NCBI GenBank assembly: GCA_964470965.1
Contig: CAYYIS010000044.1
Span: forward strand, 1 to 41,018
Origin: CAYYIS01 sp964470965
GTDB lineage: Bacteria; JAAXHH01; JABIQT01
DNA: 41,018 nt
Reading direction: 5' to 3'
In this document: one piece after another, positions 15,049 to 22,832 of the stretch
Layout: each line of letters opens with the position of its first letter
How positions within the stretch are numbered: position 1 is the first letter of the stretch
The notes under the pieces: generated by a model
Told to the model about the DNA's origin: nothing
Database searches by the model: none
The model's input: the letters and a program-made list of their open reading frames with translations, nothing else
Program-made: the position numbers and the translations under genes

Positions 15049-16143
15049 ATGATCACGGATATCGCAGAAAAAATCAGTCTCTGCGAGCGGCTGACCTACG
15101 AAGACGGTTTGCGGCTGTTCCGGCATCCCAACGCGAGTGAACTGGGCATGCTGGCTGACCAGGTCCGGTGGGAGAAGCATCCCGATCCCGTGGTTACGTA
15201 CAATATCGGCAGGAACATCAACTATACCAACGTATGCTGGGTACGGTGCAAATTCTGTTCCTTTTACCGTCCCCCGGGGCACCGGGAAGGATACACGCTG
15301 CCCGATGAAGAAGTGTTCCGTAAAATCGAGGACATGATTTCTGTCGGGGGGAGCGTACCGGATTCTTGTGAAATACTGATGCAGGGAGGCTTGAATCCCG
15401 GTTTGAAGCTGGATTATTACGAAAATCTTTTTTCCGAAATTAGGAGGCGGTATCCCGCCGTCTATATCCATTCGCTTTCCGTAGCTGAAATCGTGTATAT
15501 CGCTCGTATTTCAAAGGTGTCCGTCGAAGAAGCACTGATAAGACTCCGGGATGCAGGGCTGCAGTCACTGCCCGGCGCCGGCGCCGAAATTCTGGATGAT
15601 GAAGTGCGGGAAGAGATCGCCTATCGCAAGGAATCCACTGAAGAGTGGCTCGACGCGCACCGTACGGCGCATCGGATCGGAATGAATTCCACGGCGACCA
15701 TGATGTTCGGCTCCACGGAAACGGTTGAACATCGGATGAAGCATCTCCTGCGCGTAAGGGATGTCCAGGACAAGGCCCACGAGGGTGACGGCGGGCACTT
15801 TACGGCGTTCATCGCCTGGAGTTTCCAGCCTGAGGGAACGGAGCTGGAAGGAGTGCGTAAAGCGACCGGCTACGATTACCTGAGAACCGTTGCGGTGGCG
15901 CGCCTTTTTCTGGATAACATCGAAAATGTGCAGGCTTCCTACGTCACCCAGGGCCCCAAAATAGCCCAGATCGCACTGCGATACGGGATCAATGATTTCG
16001 GAAGCACGATGATGGAAGAGAACGTCATCAGCGCCGGGGGCGTGAGTTTTGTAATGCCTACCGACGAGATTGAAAGATTGATAGAAGACGCGGGATTTGA
16101 GGCACGCCGCCGAAACACCCGGTATGAGTTTGTAACCGGCTGA
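15049..16143 (+). CDS. mqnC: Cyclic dehypoxanthinylfutalosine synthase MqnC (radical SAM)
   Basis: This 364-aa radical SAM enzyme cyclises dehypoxanthine futalosine in menaquinone synthesis. The cluster motif is C63-x3-C67-x2-C70 in NVCWVRCKFCSF. MqnC-specific blocks are GRNINYTNVC, EILMQGGLNPGLKLDYYE, SLPGAGAEILDDEVREEI, the EEWLDAHRTAHRIGM region, STATMMFGSTETVEH, FIAWSFQPEGTELEG, the QASYVTQG stretch and GINDFGSTMMEENVISAGG. The C-terminal EENV block distinguishes it from MqnE. ATG 15049 with GGAGA 4 nt upstream is preferred over an in-frame TTG at 15031 that would overlap mqnE. Confidence 0.95.
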   Translation: MITDIAEKISLCERLTYEDGLRLFRHPNASELGMLADQVRWEKHPDPVVTYNIGRNINYTNVCWVRCKFCSFYRPPGHREGYTLPDEEVFRKIEDMISVGGSVPDSCEILMQGGLNPGLKLDYYENLFSEIRRRYPAVYIHSLSVAEIVYIARISKVSVEEALIRLRDAGLQSLPGAGAEILDDEVREEIAYRKESTEEWLDAHRTAHRIGMNSTATMMFGSTETVEHRMKHLLRVRDVQDKAHEGDGGHFTAFIAWSFQPEGTELEGVRKATGYDYLRTVAVARLFLDNIENVQASYVTQGPKIAQIALRYGINDFGSTMMEENVISAGGVSFVMPTDEIERLIEDAGFEARRRNTRYEFVTG

Positions 16144-16232
16144 CTGCGCGTTTCATGGCCGGAGGGACTGTCACGGGTACTCCATAGTGGTGGTCGATAA
16201 CCAGGGCCTGGAGATAGAAGGAAAAAGGTCGT

Positions 16233-17027
16233 ATGATCCGATTGAGTGTGGTCCGTTACCTTAACACCACGCCTCTCGTGTATGCTTTTCAGAAAGACCG
16301 CATCGCCCATGATTTCGATCTGAAATACGATATCCCTTCAGAATGCGCCAGGAAATTAAAAGCCTCCGAAGCGGACGTGGGAATCATCCCGTCTATAGAA
16401 TATGCCCGCAGTGATGTACCCTATCGTATCGTCCCGGACGTATCCATATCGTCCAAAGGCCCGGTCGGAAGCATTTTCCTCTTTTTTAGGAATCCGATCA
16501 GTGAGATAAGAACCGTGGCCGTGGACACCAGTTCCCGCACGTCCGTGGCGCTGACGCACGTAATCCTAAAAGACCGATACAACCTGGATATTCACCCCAT
16601 ACCGCATGCGCCGGTACTCGATACAATGCTCGAGGTGGCGGACGCAGCACTGGTCATCGGTGACCCCGCGCTCGAGTACACCGATCGCCCGGAAGAACGG
16701 CTGGATATGGGAAGGGAGTGGACGGCGATGACGGGATTGCCGTTCGTCTATGCCTTCTGGGCCGGACACACCGGCGCCTTGCCGCCGGAAGCGGTGGCCA
16801 AGCTGATCGAAGCCAAAGAGGCCGGTTTGGCTTCACTCGGTGAGATCGCAACGGAATATGCGGCCGACCATATACATGGGCCTGCTTTCTACAAATCATA
16901 CCTGGGGGATCATCTTCAGTTTCCTTTTGGCCCGGAAGAACAGGCTGGAGTACTGGAATTCTATCACCGCGCCCACCTTATCGGATTGATTGAAAAAAAA
17001 CCTGAATTACGTTTTTACGACACTTAA
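16233..17027 (+). CDS. mqnA: Chorismate dehydratase MqnA
   Basis: This 264-aa periplasmic-binding-protein-like fold enzyme has no signal peptide. MqnA removes water from chorismate to give 3-[(1-carboxyvinyl)oxy]benzoate, the first futalosine step. Family blocks are VRYLNTTPLVYAF near the N-terminus, DVGIIPSIEYAR, IVPDVSISSKGPVGSIFLF, VAVDTSSRTSVALTHVIL, DAALVIGDPALEY, and DMGREWTAMTGLPFVYAFWA. The last block and the SRTS motif favour MqnA over the related MqnD. The ATG at 16233 follows AAGGAAAAAGGT. It is separated from mqnC by 89 nt and from the DUF362 gene by 14 nt. Confidence 0.92.
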   Translation: MIRLSVVRYLNTTPLVYAFQKDRIAHDFDLKYDIPSECARKLKASEADVGIIPSIEYARSDVPYRIVPDVSISSKGPVGSIFLFFRNPISEIRTVAVDTSSRTSVALTHVILKDRYNLDIHPIPHAPVLDTMLEVADAALVIGDPALEYTDRPEERLDMGREWTAMTGLPFVYAFWAGHTGALPPEAVAKLIEAKEAGLASLGEIATEYAADHIHGPAFYKSYLGDHLQFPFGPEEQAGVLEFYHRAHLIGLIEKKPELRFYDT

Positions 17028-17041
17028 ATCAGGAGGATGTT

Positions 17042-18004
17042 ATGTCCCAGGCGAAAGCAGCCGTAGGACTTGCAGCAGGTACCGGAAGGCGCGAAAACGT
17101 GCGTGCCGCCGTCGAACATGTACGCGATCAACTGATCGGCCGCATGGCTGACGAAGTCATCCTCAAACCCAACTTTCTCTCAGGCAATAACCCGCTCGTC
17201 AGTACCCACGTAGACGCCGTCAGGGGTATCCTGGATGTGATCATGACGCTTCCGAAGAAGCCAAAGCGCATTATGGTGGCCGAGGGAGGCAACGAATCTT
17301 ATCCGGGCGAGGCATTCCGCCATTTCGGGTACGAGGATCTGGATGCTGAGTACGGCATACCCATCGAGCTTGTCGACCTCAACGAGGAATCGCGGTGGCG
17401 GGCTACCCGGGTGTACATGGCAGACGGCTCCTGGCAGATGGTCAGGATGCCCCGCACTATTCTGGAGTGCCCGTGTGTGATCTCCGTGGCGGTTGCCAAA
17501 ACCCATGACGGGGCGATGGTAACGCTGGCCCTCAAGAACCTGATCATGGGCACGATAAAGATGAAAGATCGAATCAAAGTCCACGGCTATGAGAAACACC
17601 TGGACCGGGAGCATCCGTATGAAGCCCGGGCGCTCAACCGCAACCTGATCAGGCTGGCCCAGTACATACTCCCCGATTTCAGTGTGATAGACGGGACAGT
17701 CGGTATCCAGGGCAACGGGCCGGGCGGCACCGACACCATTCCGTTGGGTCTGGTTGCCGCAAGCGCGGATACCATCGCTGCCGATGCGGTGATGTCGAAA
17801 GCCATGGGGTTCGAACCGCTCGAGGTAGGTACGGTGTTTTACGGAGACGCACTTAACCTGGGCGTCGGAGACCTGGGCAACATAGAGATAATCGGTGATA
17901 TCCTGTCTGACCATGTACGTTCATTCAAACCCCATGAGACGATCGATCTTCAAAGAAAATGGGCCATAAAAGGGGATTGGGCCACGGCTAACGTAACATC
18001 GTAG
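17042..18004 (+). CDS. DUF362 domain protein in the menaquinone operon
   Basis: This 320-aa protein is a stand-alone DUF362 domain. The conserved features are VILKPNFLSGNNP (39-51), the IMVAEGGNES strand, CVISVAVAKTHDGAMVTLALKN (a core family block), LPDFSVIDGTVGIQGNGPGG and AADAVMSKAMGFEP. There is no attached ferredoxin CxxCxxCxxxC module and no signal peptide, unlike many DUF362 proteins. The biochemical function of the family is not established. A strong AGGAGG site precedes ATG 17042, and the gene is only 14 nt after mqnA, so it is expressed with the futalosine genes. It could have a role in quinone synthesis, but this is inferred only from position. Confidence 0.88.
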   Translation: MSQAKAAVGLAAGTGRRENVRAAVEHVRDQLIGRMADEVILKPNFLSGNNPLVSTHVDAVRGILDVIMTLPKKPKRIMVAEGGNESYPGEAFRHFGYEDLDAEYGIPIELVDLNEESRWRATRVYMADGSWQMVRMPRTILECPCVISVAVAKTHDGAMVTLALKNLIMGTIKMKDRIKVHGYEKHLDREHPYEARALNRNLIRLAQYILPDFSVIDGTVGIQGNGPGGTDTIPLGLVAASADTIAADAVMSKAMGFEPLEVGTVFYGDALNLGVGDLGNIEIIGDILSDHVRSFKPHETIDLQRKWAIKGDWATANVTS

Positions 18005-18376
18005 GCAATACCGCTGTGCAGCTCAGCTCTGGTATCCAGGACGTTACACATAGTGTCACCACCATCCTTTTGGGCCACGGCTGTTATTCTGCTGCCCCGC
18101 TGCCTCCTCGGTCCCCCCCTGGCCGGAAAAACACACCGCTTGATTCTGGCGCACATGGCCCGATCTCCGGCCCCGTAAGTACAACCCGCTTCCTTTCGAT
18201 TTTCGATTGCCAACGCCCGTGAGAAGCTGTCGGTCTGCCATCTTAGATCAAGCGGCGTCAAGGGCCCTATCAGCCATCCGGTCCGACCCCAAAAAACGGT
18301 TGACATTACAGGGTCCATATGGTAGCGTAATATCGTATCCGTTATTCCTGAAATTTTGATCCGGAGAGCAGACCCC
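18005..18376. other. intergenic region before purB
   Basis: This 372-nt gap has no plausible gene. It contains a promoter candidate at 18300-18328 near its right end and a 9-bp inverted repeat (CCGCTTGAT at 18136-18144, ATCAAGCGG at 18247-18255) too far apart to be a terminator. I see no T-run hairpin after the DUF362 gene and no tRNA-like structure. Confidence 0.5.
18300..18328 (+). promoter_or_regulatory. candidate promoter for purB-mutL
   Basis: A perfect TTGACA (18300-18305) is followed after 17 bp by TAGCGT (18323-18328), which keeps the key TA...T positions of a -10 box. The purB start is about 45 nt further on. Confidence 0.5.
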
Positions 18377-19825
18377 GTGGAGAGAGATTCTTCTTATTAC
18401 GATGTGTATCAGAGCCCGCTCGTGGAACGGTATGCGACGCGGGAGATGAGCGAAGTTTTTTCAGCCAACACCAAGTTTCGAACGTGGCGTAAATTGTGGA
18501 TCGCCCTGGCCGAATCGGAGCAGGAGCTGGGAGTACCGATCACGGATGACCAGATCGCCTCCCTGCGCAGGTTCCAGGATACGGTGAACCATCAACGCGC
18601 CCAGGAGATCGAACGGGAAACGCGGCATGATGTCATGGCTCATATCCGCGCATACGGTGAACAGTGTCCGGATGCCCGCGCGATTATACACCTGGGAGCG
18701 ACCAGTGCGTTCGTCGGGGACAATGCCGATCTCATCATCCTGCGGGATGCCATGCGAATCATTCTTCGAAAACTGGTCAATCTTATCAGCGCGCTCGGAA
18801 CGTTCGCCGAGACCCATCGCGACCTGGTGACCCTCAGCTTCACACACTATCAGGCGGCACAGCTTTCTACCGTTGGAAAAAGGGCCTGCCTCTGGGCGTA
18901 TGATCTGGTACTCGATCTGGAGGACCTCGAATTCCGTCTGGACACCCTTCGTTTCCGAGGTGCAAAAGGCACCACCGGGACGCAGGAAAGCTACATGAAA
19001 CTGTTTAACGGAGATGAGGAAAAAGTCAGGAAACTGGATACCCTGATTTCTGAAAAACTGGGATTCGGGTCTTCCTTTGCGGTTACGGGCCAGACCTATC
19101 CGCGTAAAGTGGACAGCCAGGTGCTCGACGTGATGTCCGGTATCGCACAGTCTGCCTACAAATTCTCGAACGACCTGAGGCTGCTGCACAATCTCAAAGA
19201 GATGGAGGAACCCTTCGGTTCGAAGCAGGTGGGCTCTTCCGCCATGGCATACAAGCGTAATCCCCGTCGGTGCGAGTTGATTGCGGCCCTGTCCAGGCAC
19301 GTGATCGTCAATGGCCTCAATCCTGCCCTGACCGTGACGGGACAGTGGTTCGAGCGGACGCTGGACGATTCCGCAAATCGCCGGTTGTCACTGCCGGAGA
19401 GCTTCCTGGCAGTGGACGGATTGCTGAATGTCTATCTAAATGTTGCGTCGGGTATGGAAGTGTACCCCACGGTTATCCGGCGTCACGTGATGGACGAACT
19501 GCCGTTTATGGTTACGGAGGAATTACTCATAGAAGGGGTCAAGGCCGGAGGGGACCGCCAGGAGCTGCATGAACTCATCCGACATCATTCCGTGGAAGCC
19601 TCCCGGGCGGTAAAAGAGGAAGGCCGTGCCAATGATTTGCTGACGCGTTTAGCAGTCGAGCCAGGTTTCGCAGTCATAAAAGAACGTCTCGATCAGTTCA
19701 CTGACCCGGCCCGTTTCTGCGGCCGTGCACCCCACCAGGTTGATGATTTCCTCTCAGGTGTGGTCGGTCCCATCCGAAAAAAATATGCGGGCCAGCTGGG
19801 CATGGACGCCGCCGTCAACGTGTAA
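18377..19825 (+). CDS. purB: Adenylosuccinate lyase
   Basis: This roughly 482-aa enzyme of the fumarase/aspartase superfamily cleaves SAICAR to AICAR and adenylosuccinate to AMP in purine synthesis. Markers are SPLVERYATREMSEVFS at the N-terminus, HLGATSAFVGDNAD, THYQAAQLSTVGKRA, RGAKGTTGTQESY and the lyase signature SSAMAYKRNP (287-296). Its length and N-terminus resemble the longer, human-type PurB rather than the roughly 430-aa Bacillus type. GTG 18377 is chosen as start because GGAGA at 18363-18367 is correctly spaced; an in-frame TTG at 18356 has no such site. The stop is 3 nt before mutL, implying coupled translation. Confidence 0.93.
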   Translation: MERDSSYYDVYQSPLVERYATREMSEVFSANTKFRTWRKLWIALAESEQELGVPITDDQIASLRRFQDTVNHQRAQEIERETRHDVMAHIRAYGEQCPDARAIIHLGATSAFVGDNADLIILRDAMRIILRKLVNLISALGTFAETHRDLVTLSFTHYQAAQLSTVGKRACLWAYDLVLDLEDLEFRLDTLRFRGAKGTTGTQESYMKLFNGDEEKVRKLDTLISEKLGFGSSFAVTGQTYPRKVDSQVLDVMSGIAQSAYKFSNDLRLLHNLKEMEEPFGSKQVGSSAMAYKRNPRRCELIAALSRHVIVNGLNPALTVTGQWFERTLDDSANRRLSLPESFLAVDGLLNVYLNVASGMEVYPTVIRRHVMDELPFMVTEELLIEGVKAGGDRQELHELIRHHSVEASRAVKEEGRANDLLTRLAVEPGFAVIKERLDQFTDPARFCGRAPHQVDDFLSGVVGPIRKKYAGQLGMDAAVNV

Positions 19826-19828
19826 AAT

Positions 19829-21670
19829 ATGCCGAATCGAATCACCGTACTTTCGGAAGACATAGCCAACAAGATTGCGGCCGGCGAGGTGGTGGAGCGG
19901 CCTGCGGCCGTGGTGAAAGAGCTGATCGAGAATGCGCTCGATGCGGAATGTACCCGTATAACGGTGGATGCAAAATCAGGCGGCAAGCAACTGATCCGAA
20001 TCACCGACAACGGGTACGGTATGGAGCGCGAGGATGCGGTGCTCGCGTTCAATCGTCATGCAACCAGCAAGATACATGGCATCGATGATTTGTCCCATAT
20101 CGATACGTTCGGATTTCGCGGCGAGGCTTTACCCAGTATTGCGTCTGTGGCTAAAGTAGAACTGACCACCAACACGCCGGATGGGTTGGCCGGGACAAAA
20201 ATCCGAATAGAGGGCGGTAAAGTTAACGGTGTGGAGGACACGGGACGTGGTCCTGGCACCACCATCTCGGTATCGCACCTGTTTTTCAACGTCCCCGCCC
20301 GCCGGAAATTCCTCAGAGGCGCCGATACCGAGCAGCGGCATATCGCCAACGCCATTACGACCGCTGCCCTTGCATACCCGGAGGTCTCGTTCACTTTCAA
20401 CTCGGATGGACGGGAAGTACTGTCCCTGCCGGCGGTGACCAACACACACGCCCGTGCCCGGGCAGTGATCGGGGACACCCTGATGAATCAGATGGTGCCC
20501 GTGACCTTTGAAGACAACTTCATACAGGTCAACGGGTTCATCAGCCGTCCGGACGGCGCCCGGATTGCACGGACCAATCAAAACCTTTTTATCAACCTCC
20601 GCCCCATCAACAGTCGTATGCTGAATCACGCCGTTTACGAAGGCTATGGCTCTATTCTGCCTAAAGACCGATATCCGTTCACCATTTTGTACATGACGAT
20701 CAACCTCGATCAGGTGGATGTGAACGTTCACCCGACAAAACGGGAAGTCAGGTTCTCGAACGATTCCTTCGTATATGAGCGGATGATGCGCGCTGTACGG
20801 CTGGCCCTGCAGTCGTCAGATGTGGTTCCGGAATTCTCCGTGGACACGGCTACGATGGCAGCCATGTCACCGGCCGGGGCGCCAGGTGCGGCAGGCGTGT
20901 CGAGTATCAGTTCGACCTCCGACGACGGTTCTGACAAACCTCGTTCTCAGATCGATCTGTTCAATGCATTGAAACGCGCGCCGGAAGCAACGGAACCCTG
21001 GGAATATCGACCGGGAACAAAGCAGGCCGGGACGAATTCCGATGGTGAGGGTGAGCGCGCCCAGGGAGCACAAGATGAAGCTTCGGATGGCGGGGAGCAC
21101 GCCGGAGGCCTTATCTCCCTCTGGCAGTTACACAATACCTATATCTTCGCCCAGATCAAAGGTGGACTGGTCATCATCGATCAGCATGCTGCCCACGAGC
21201 GGGTTCTGTATGACCGGGCGCTGGACACCATGAAGAATTCCACCGGTGCTTCACAGCAGTTGCTCTTTCCCATCACACTGGATCTGGCCTTGTCACAGTT
21301 TAATCTGGTCAGGGAACAAACGGAATTATTCAATCGTCTCGGATTCAATCTGAAGCTGTTCGGCGGACAGACCGTCGTCATCGATGCGGTACCGAGTCTG
21401 GCGCGCCAGGACTGCGGTGATACGCTGTTTCAGCAGGTCCTGGACGAACTGTCGAACCTGCAGGCGTCAAATTTCAAACCGGAAGAACGTATCGCGGCCG
21501 CCTTCTCCAGCCGGGCGGGGATTACAAGCGGCGTCTCACTCTCCCAGCAGGAAATGAATGCGCTCATCAACGATCTTTTTGCTACGGAGATGCCTTATTC
21601 CAGTCCCAGCGGCCGCCCAGTAATCGTGCGGATGCCTATGCAGGATCTGGATCGCAAGTTCAAACGATAG
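19829..21670 (+). CDS. mutL: DNA mismatch repair protein MutL with an altered endonuclease metal site
   Basis: This 613-aa protein has a canonical GHKL ATPase N-terminus: AAGEVVERPA, E31 and N35 in KELIENALDA, DNGYGM, GFRGEAL (95-101), and FINLRPINSR in the transducer domain. A low-complexity linker (about 340-425) precedes the C-terminal dimerisation/endonuclease domain. There, DQHAAHE (451-457) is retained, with D462 in place of the usual final Glu, and FKR ends the protein. The two other metal-binding motifs are changed: the ACK/ACR cysteine position is serine (AFSSRAG, 559-564), and the CPHGRP motif reads SPSGRP (592-597). Three of five expected metal ligands are therefore missing. It should act in mismatch recognition signalling; nicking activity is doubtful. 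It is coupled to purB. Confidence 0.96.
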   Translation: MPNRITVLSEDIANKIAAGEVVERPAAVVKELIENALDAECTRITVDAKSGGKQLIRITDNGYGMEREDAVLAFNRHATSKIHGIDDLSHIDTFGFRGEALPSIASVAKVELTTNTPDGLAGTKIRIEGGKVNGVEDTGRGPGTTISVSHLFFNVPARRKFLRGADTEQRHIANAITTAALAYPEVSFTFNSDGREVLSLPAVTNTHARARAVIGDTLMNQMVPVTFEDNFIQVNGFISRPDGARIARTNQNLFINLRPINSRMLNHAVYEGYGSILPKDRYPFTILYMTINLDQVDVNVHPTKREVRFSNDSFVYERMMRAVRLALQSSDVVPEFSVDTATMAAMSPAGAPGAAGVSSISSTSDDGSDKPRSQIDLFNALKRAPEATEPWEYRPGTKQAGTNSDGEGERAQGAQDEASDGGEHAGGLISLWQLHNTYIFAQIKGGLVIIDQHAAHERVLYDRALDTMKNSTGASQQLLFPITLDLALSQFNLVREQTELFNRLGFNLKLFGGQTVVIDAVPSLARQDCGDTLFQQVLDELSNLQASNFKPEERIAAAFSSRAGITSGVSLSQQEMNALINDLFATEMPYSSPSGRPVIVRMPMQDLDRKFKR

Positions 21671-21822
21671 TCCCAACCCATGGCCCTTGACGGGAATCCT
21701 TCACAAGGATCGACAAAAATGAAACCTGTGGTGACCCCAGGGTAAATGCAGAAGGAAACCGGATACATTAACCGAACGGGCACCTCGGCAGGGGTTTCAT
21801 CAAGCCTTAATCGGAGGTTGAT

Positions 21823-22746
21823 ATGGCGGAAGCGATAATATATCTCAACGGTGATAGAGTCCCTGAATCGAAGGCAGGCCTCAAGGTTTTTGATGCCGGC
21901 ATCGTGTTGGGCGCCACCACAACGGAGATGACACGAACCTTCGGGCACAAGCTGTTCAGAATCGAAGACCATGTGGATCGGTTGTTTCGATCCCTGAACT
22001 ACATGGGACTTGATATTGGCATGGCGCGTGGAGAGATGATCGCTCTTTCGGAAGAAATAACCGCGCACAATGCTGCATTGCTCGATCCCCATGTGGAACT
22101 GGGCTTAATCCATTTCGTGACACCCGGTGAATTTACGGCCTATGCGGGTGCGGCCGCCGGGCAGCAGCAGATGAAGCCTACAGTCTGCCTCCATACGTTT
22201 CCGATGCCCTTTCATTTATGGGCCGATTTCTTCCGTACGGGTATCCATGTAGTCACACCTTCTATCCGCCATGTTCCGCCGCAGTGTGTGGATCCTAAAA
22301 TGAAGAACCGCAGTCGAATGCACTGGTACCTGGCAGACCGGGAAGCGCACCTGGTCGACCCCAAAGCCATCACGCTGCTGCTGGATCTGGACGGTAACAT
22401 CACAGAAACAGGCGGTGCTAACTTTCTAATCGTAAGGGATGGTGCGGTACTGTCACCCACGCTGCGCAACATCCTCCCCGGTGTCAGCCGTCAGGTGGTT
22501 ATCGAAATCTGCGGGGATCTCGGTATCCCATTTGTCGAACAGGACCTTCAGGTCCACGATGTGGTCAACGCCGACGAAGCCTTCCTGACTACCACCCCTT
22601 ACTGTATGGCGCCCTGTACGAAGATCAACGGACTGACCATCGGAGATGGAAAACCGGGGCCGATGTTTGAACGCTTAATTGCCGCCTGGAGCGATCGGGA
22701 AGGGGTGGACGTGGTGGAGCAGGTGGCCGGTTCCATGATTCAATAA
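21823..22746 (+). CDS. Class IV aminotransferase (BCAA / D-amino acid aminotransferase fold)
   Basis: This 307-aa fold-type IV PLP enzyme is of the branched-chain or D-alanine aminotransferase/4-amino-4-deoxychorismate lyase group. The PLP lysine is K161 in DPKMKNRSRMHWYLADREA, and the cofactor-binding Glu lies in GNITETGGANFLIV. LSPTLRNILPGVSRQVV is the usual phosphate-binding loop. The N-terminus IYLNGDRVPESKAGLKVFD is typical. The sequence does not separate BCAT from DAAT or ADCL reliably, so the substrate is left open. A GGAGG site precedes ATG 21823. It follows mutL by 152 nt with no clear terminator between. Confidence 0.9.
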   Translation: MAEAIIYLNGDRVPESKAGLKVFDAGIVLGATTTEMTRTFGHKLFRIEDHVDRLFRSLNYMGLDIGMARGEMIALSEEITAHNAALLDPHVELGLIHFVTPGEFTAYAGAAAGQQQMKPTVCLHTFPMPFHLWADFFRTGIHVVTPSIRHVPPQCVDPKMKNRSRMHWYLADREAHLVDPKAITLLLDLDGNITETGGANFLIVRDGAVLSPTLRNILPGVSRQVVIEICGDLGIPFVEQDLQVHDVVNADEAFLTTTPYCMAPCTKINGLTIGDGKPGPMFERLIAAWSDREGVDVVEQVAGSMIQ

Positions 22747-22832
22747 AAAAAGCATCTGACGAAAGACTCAGCCCATGCCCGGTGGATGCAATCAGATTTT
22801 CCATTGAATCAATGCGGTGATCGTCAACACTC

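Noticed and set aside
17180..17914. 244-aa minus-strand frame opposite the DUF362 gene
   Set aside because: Antisense shadow; the plus-strand gene has a perfect ribosome site and family blocks.
18136..18255. 9-bp inverted repeat CCGCTTGAT / ATCAAGCGG
   Set aside because: The arms are about 100 nt apart with no T run and no matching structure between them; likely chance in a 370-nt region.
18461..19300. 279-aa minus-strand frame opposite purB
   Set aside because: Antisense shadow of a highly conserved enzyme gene.
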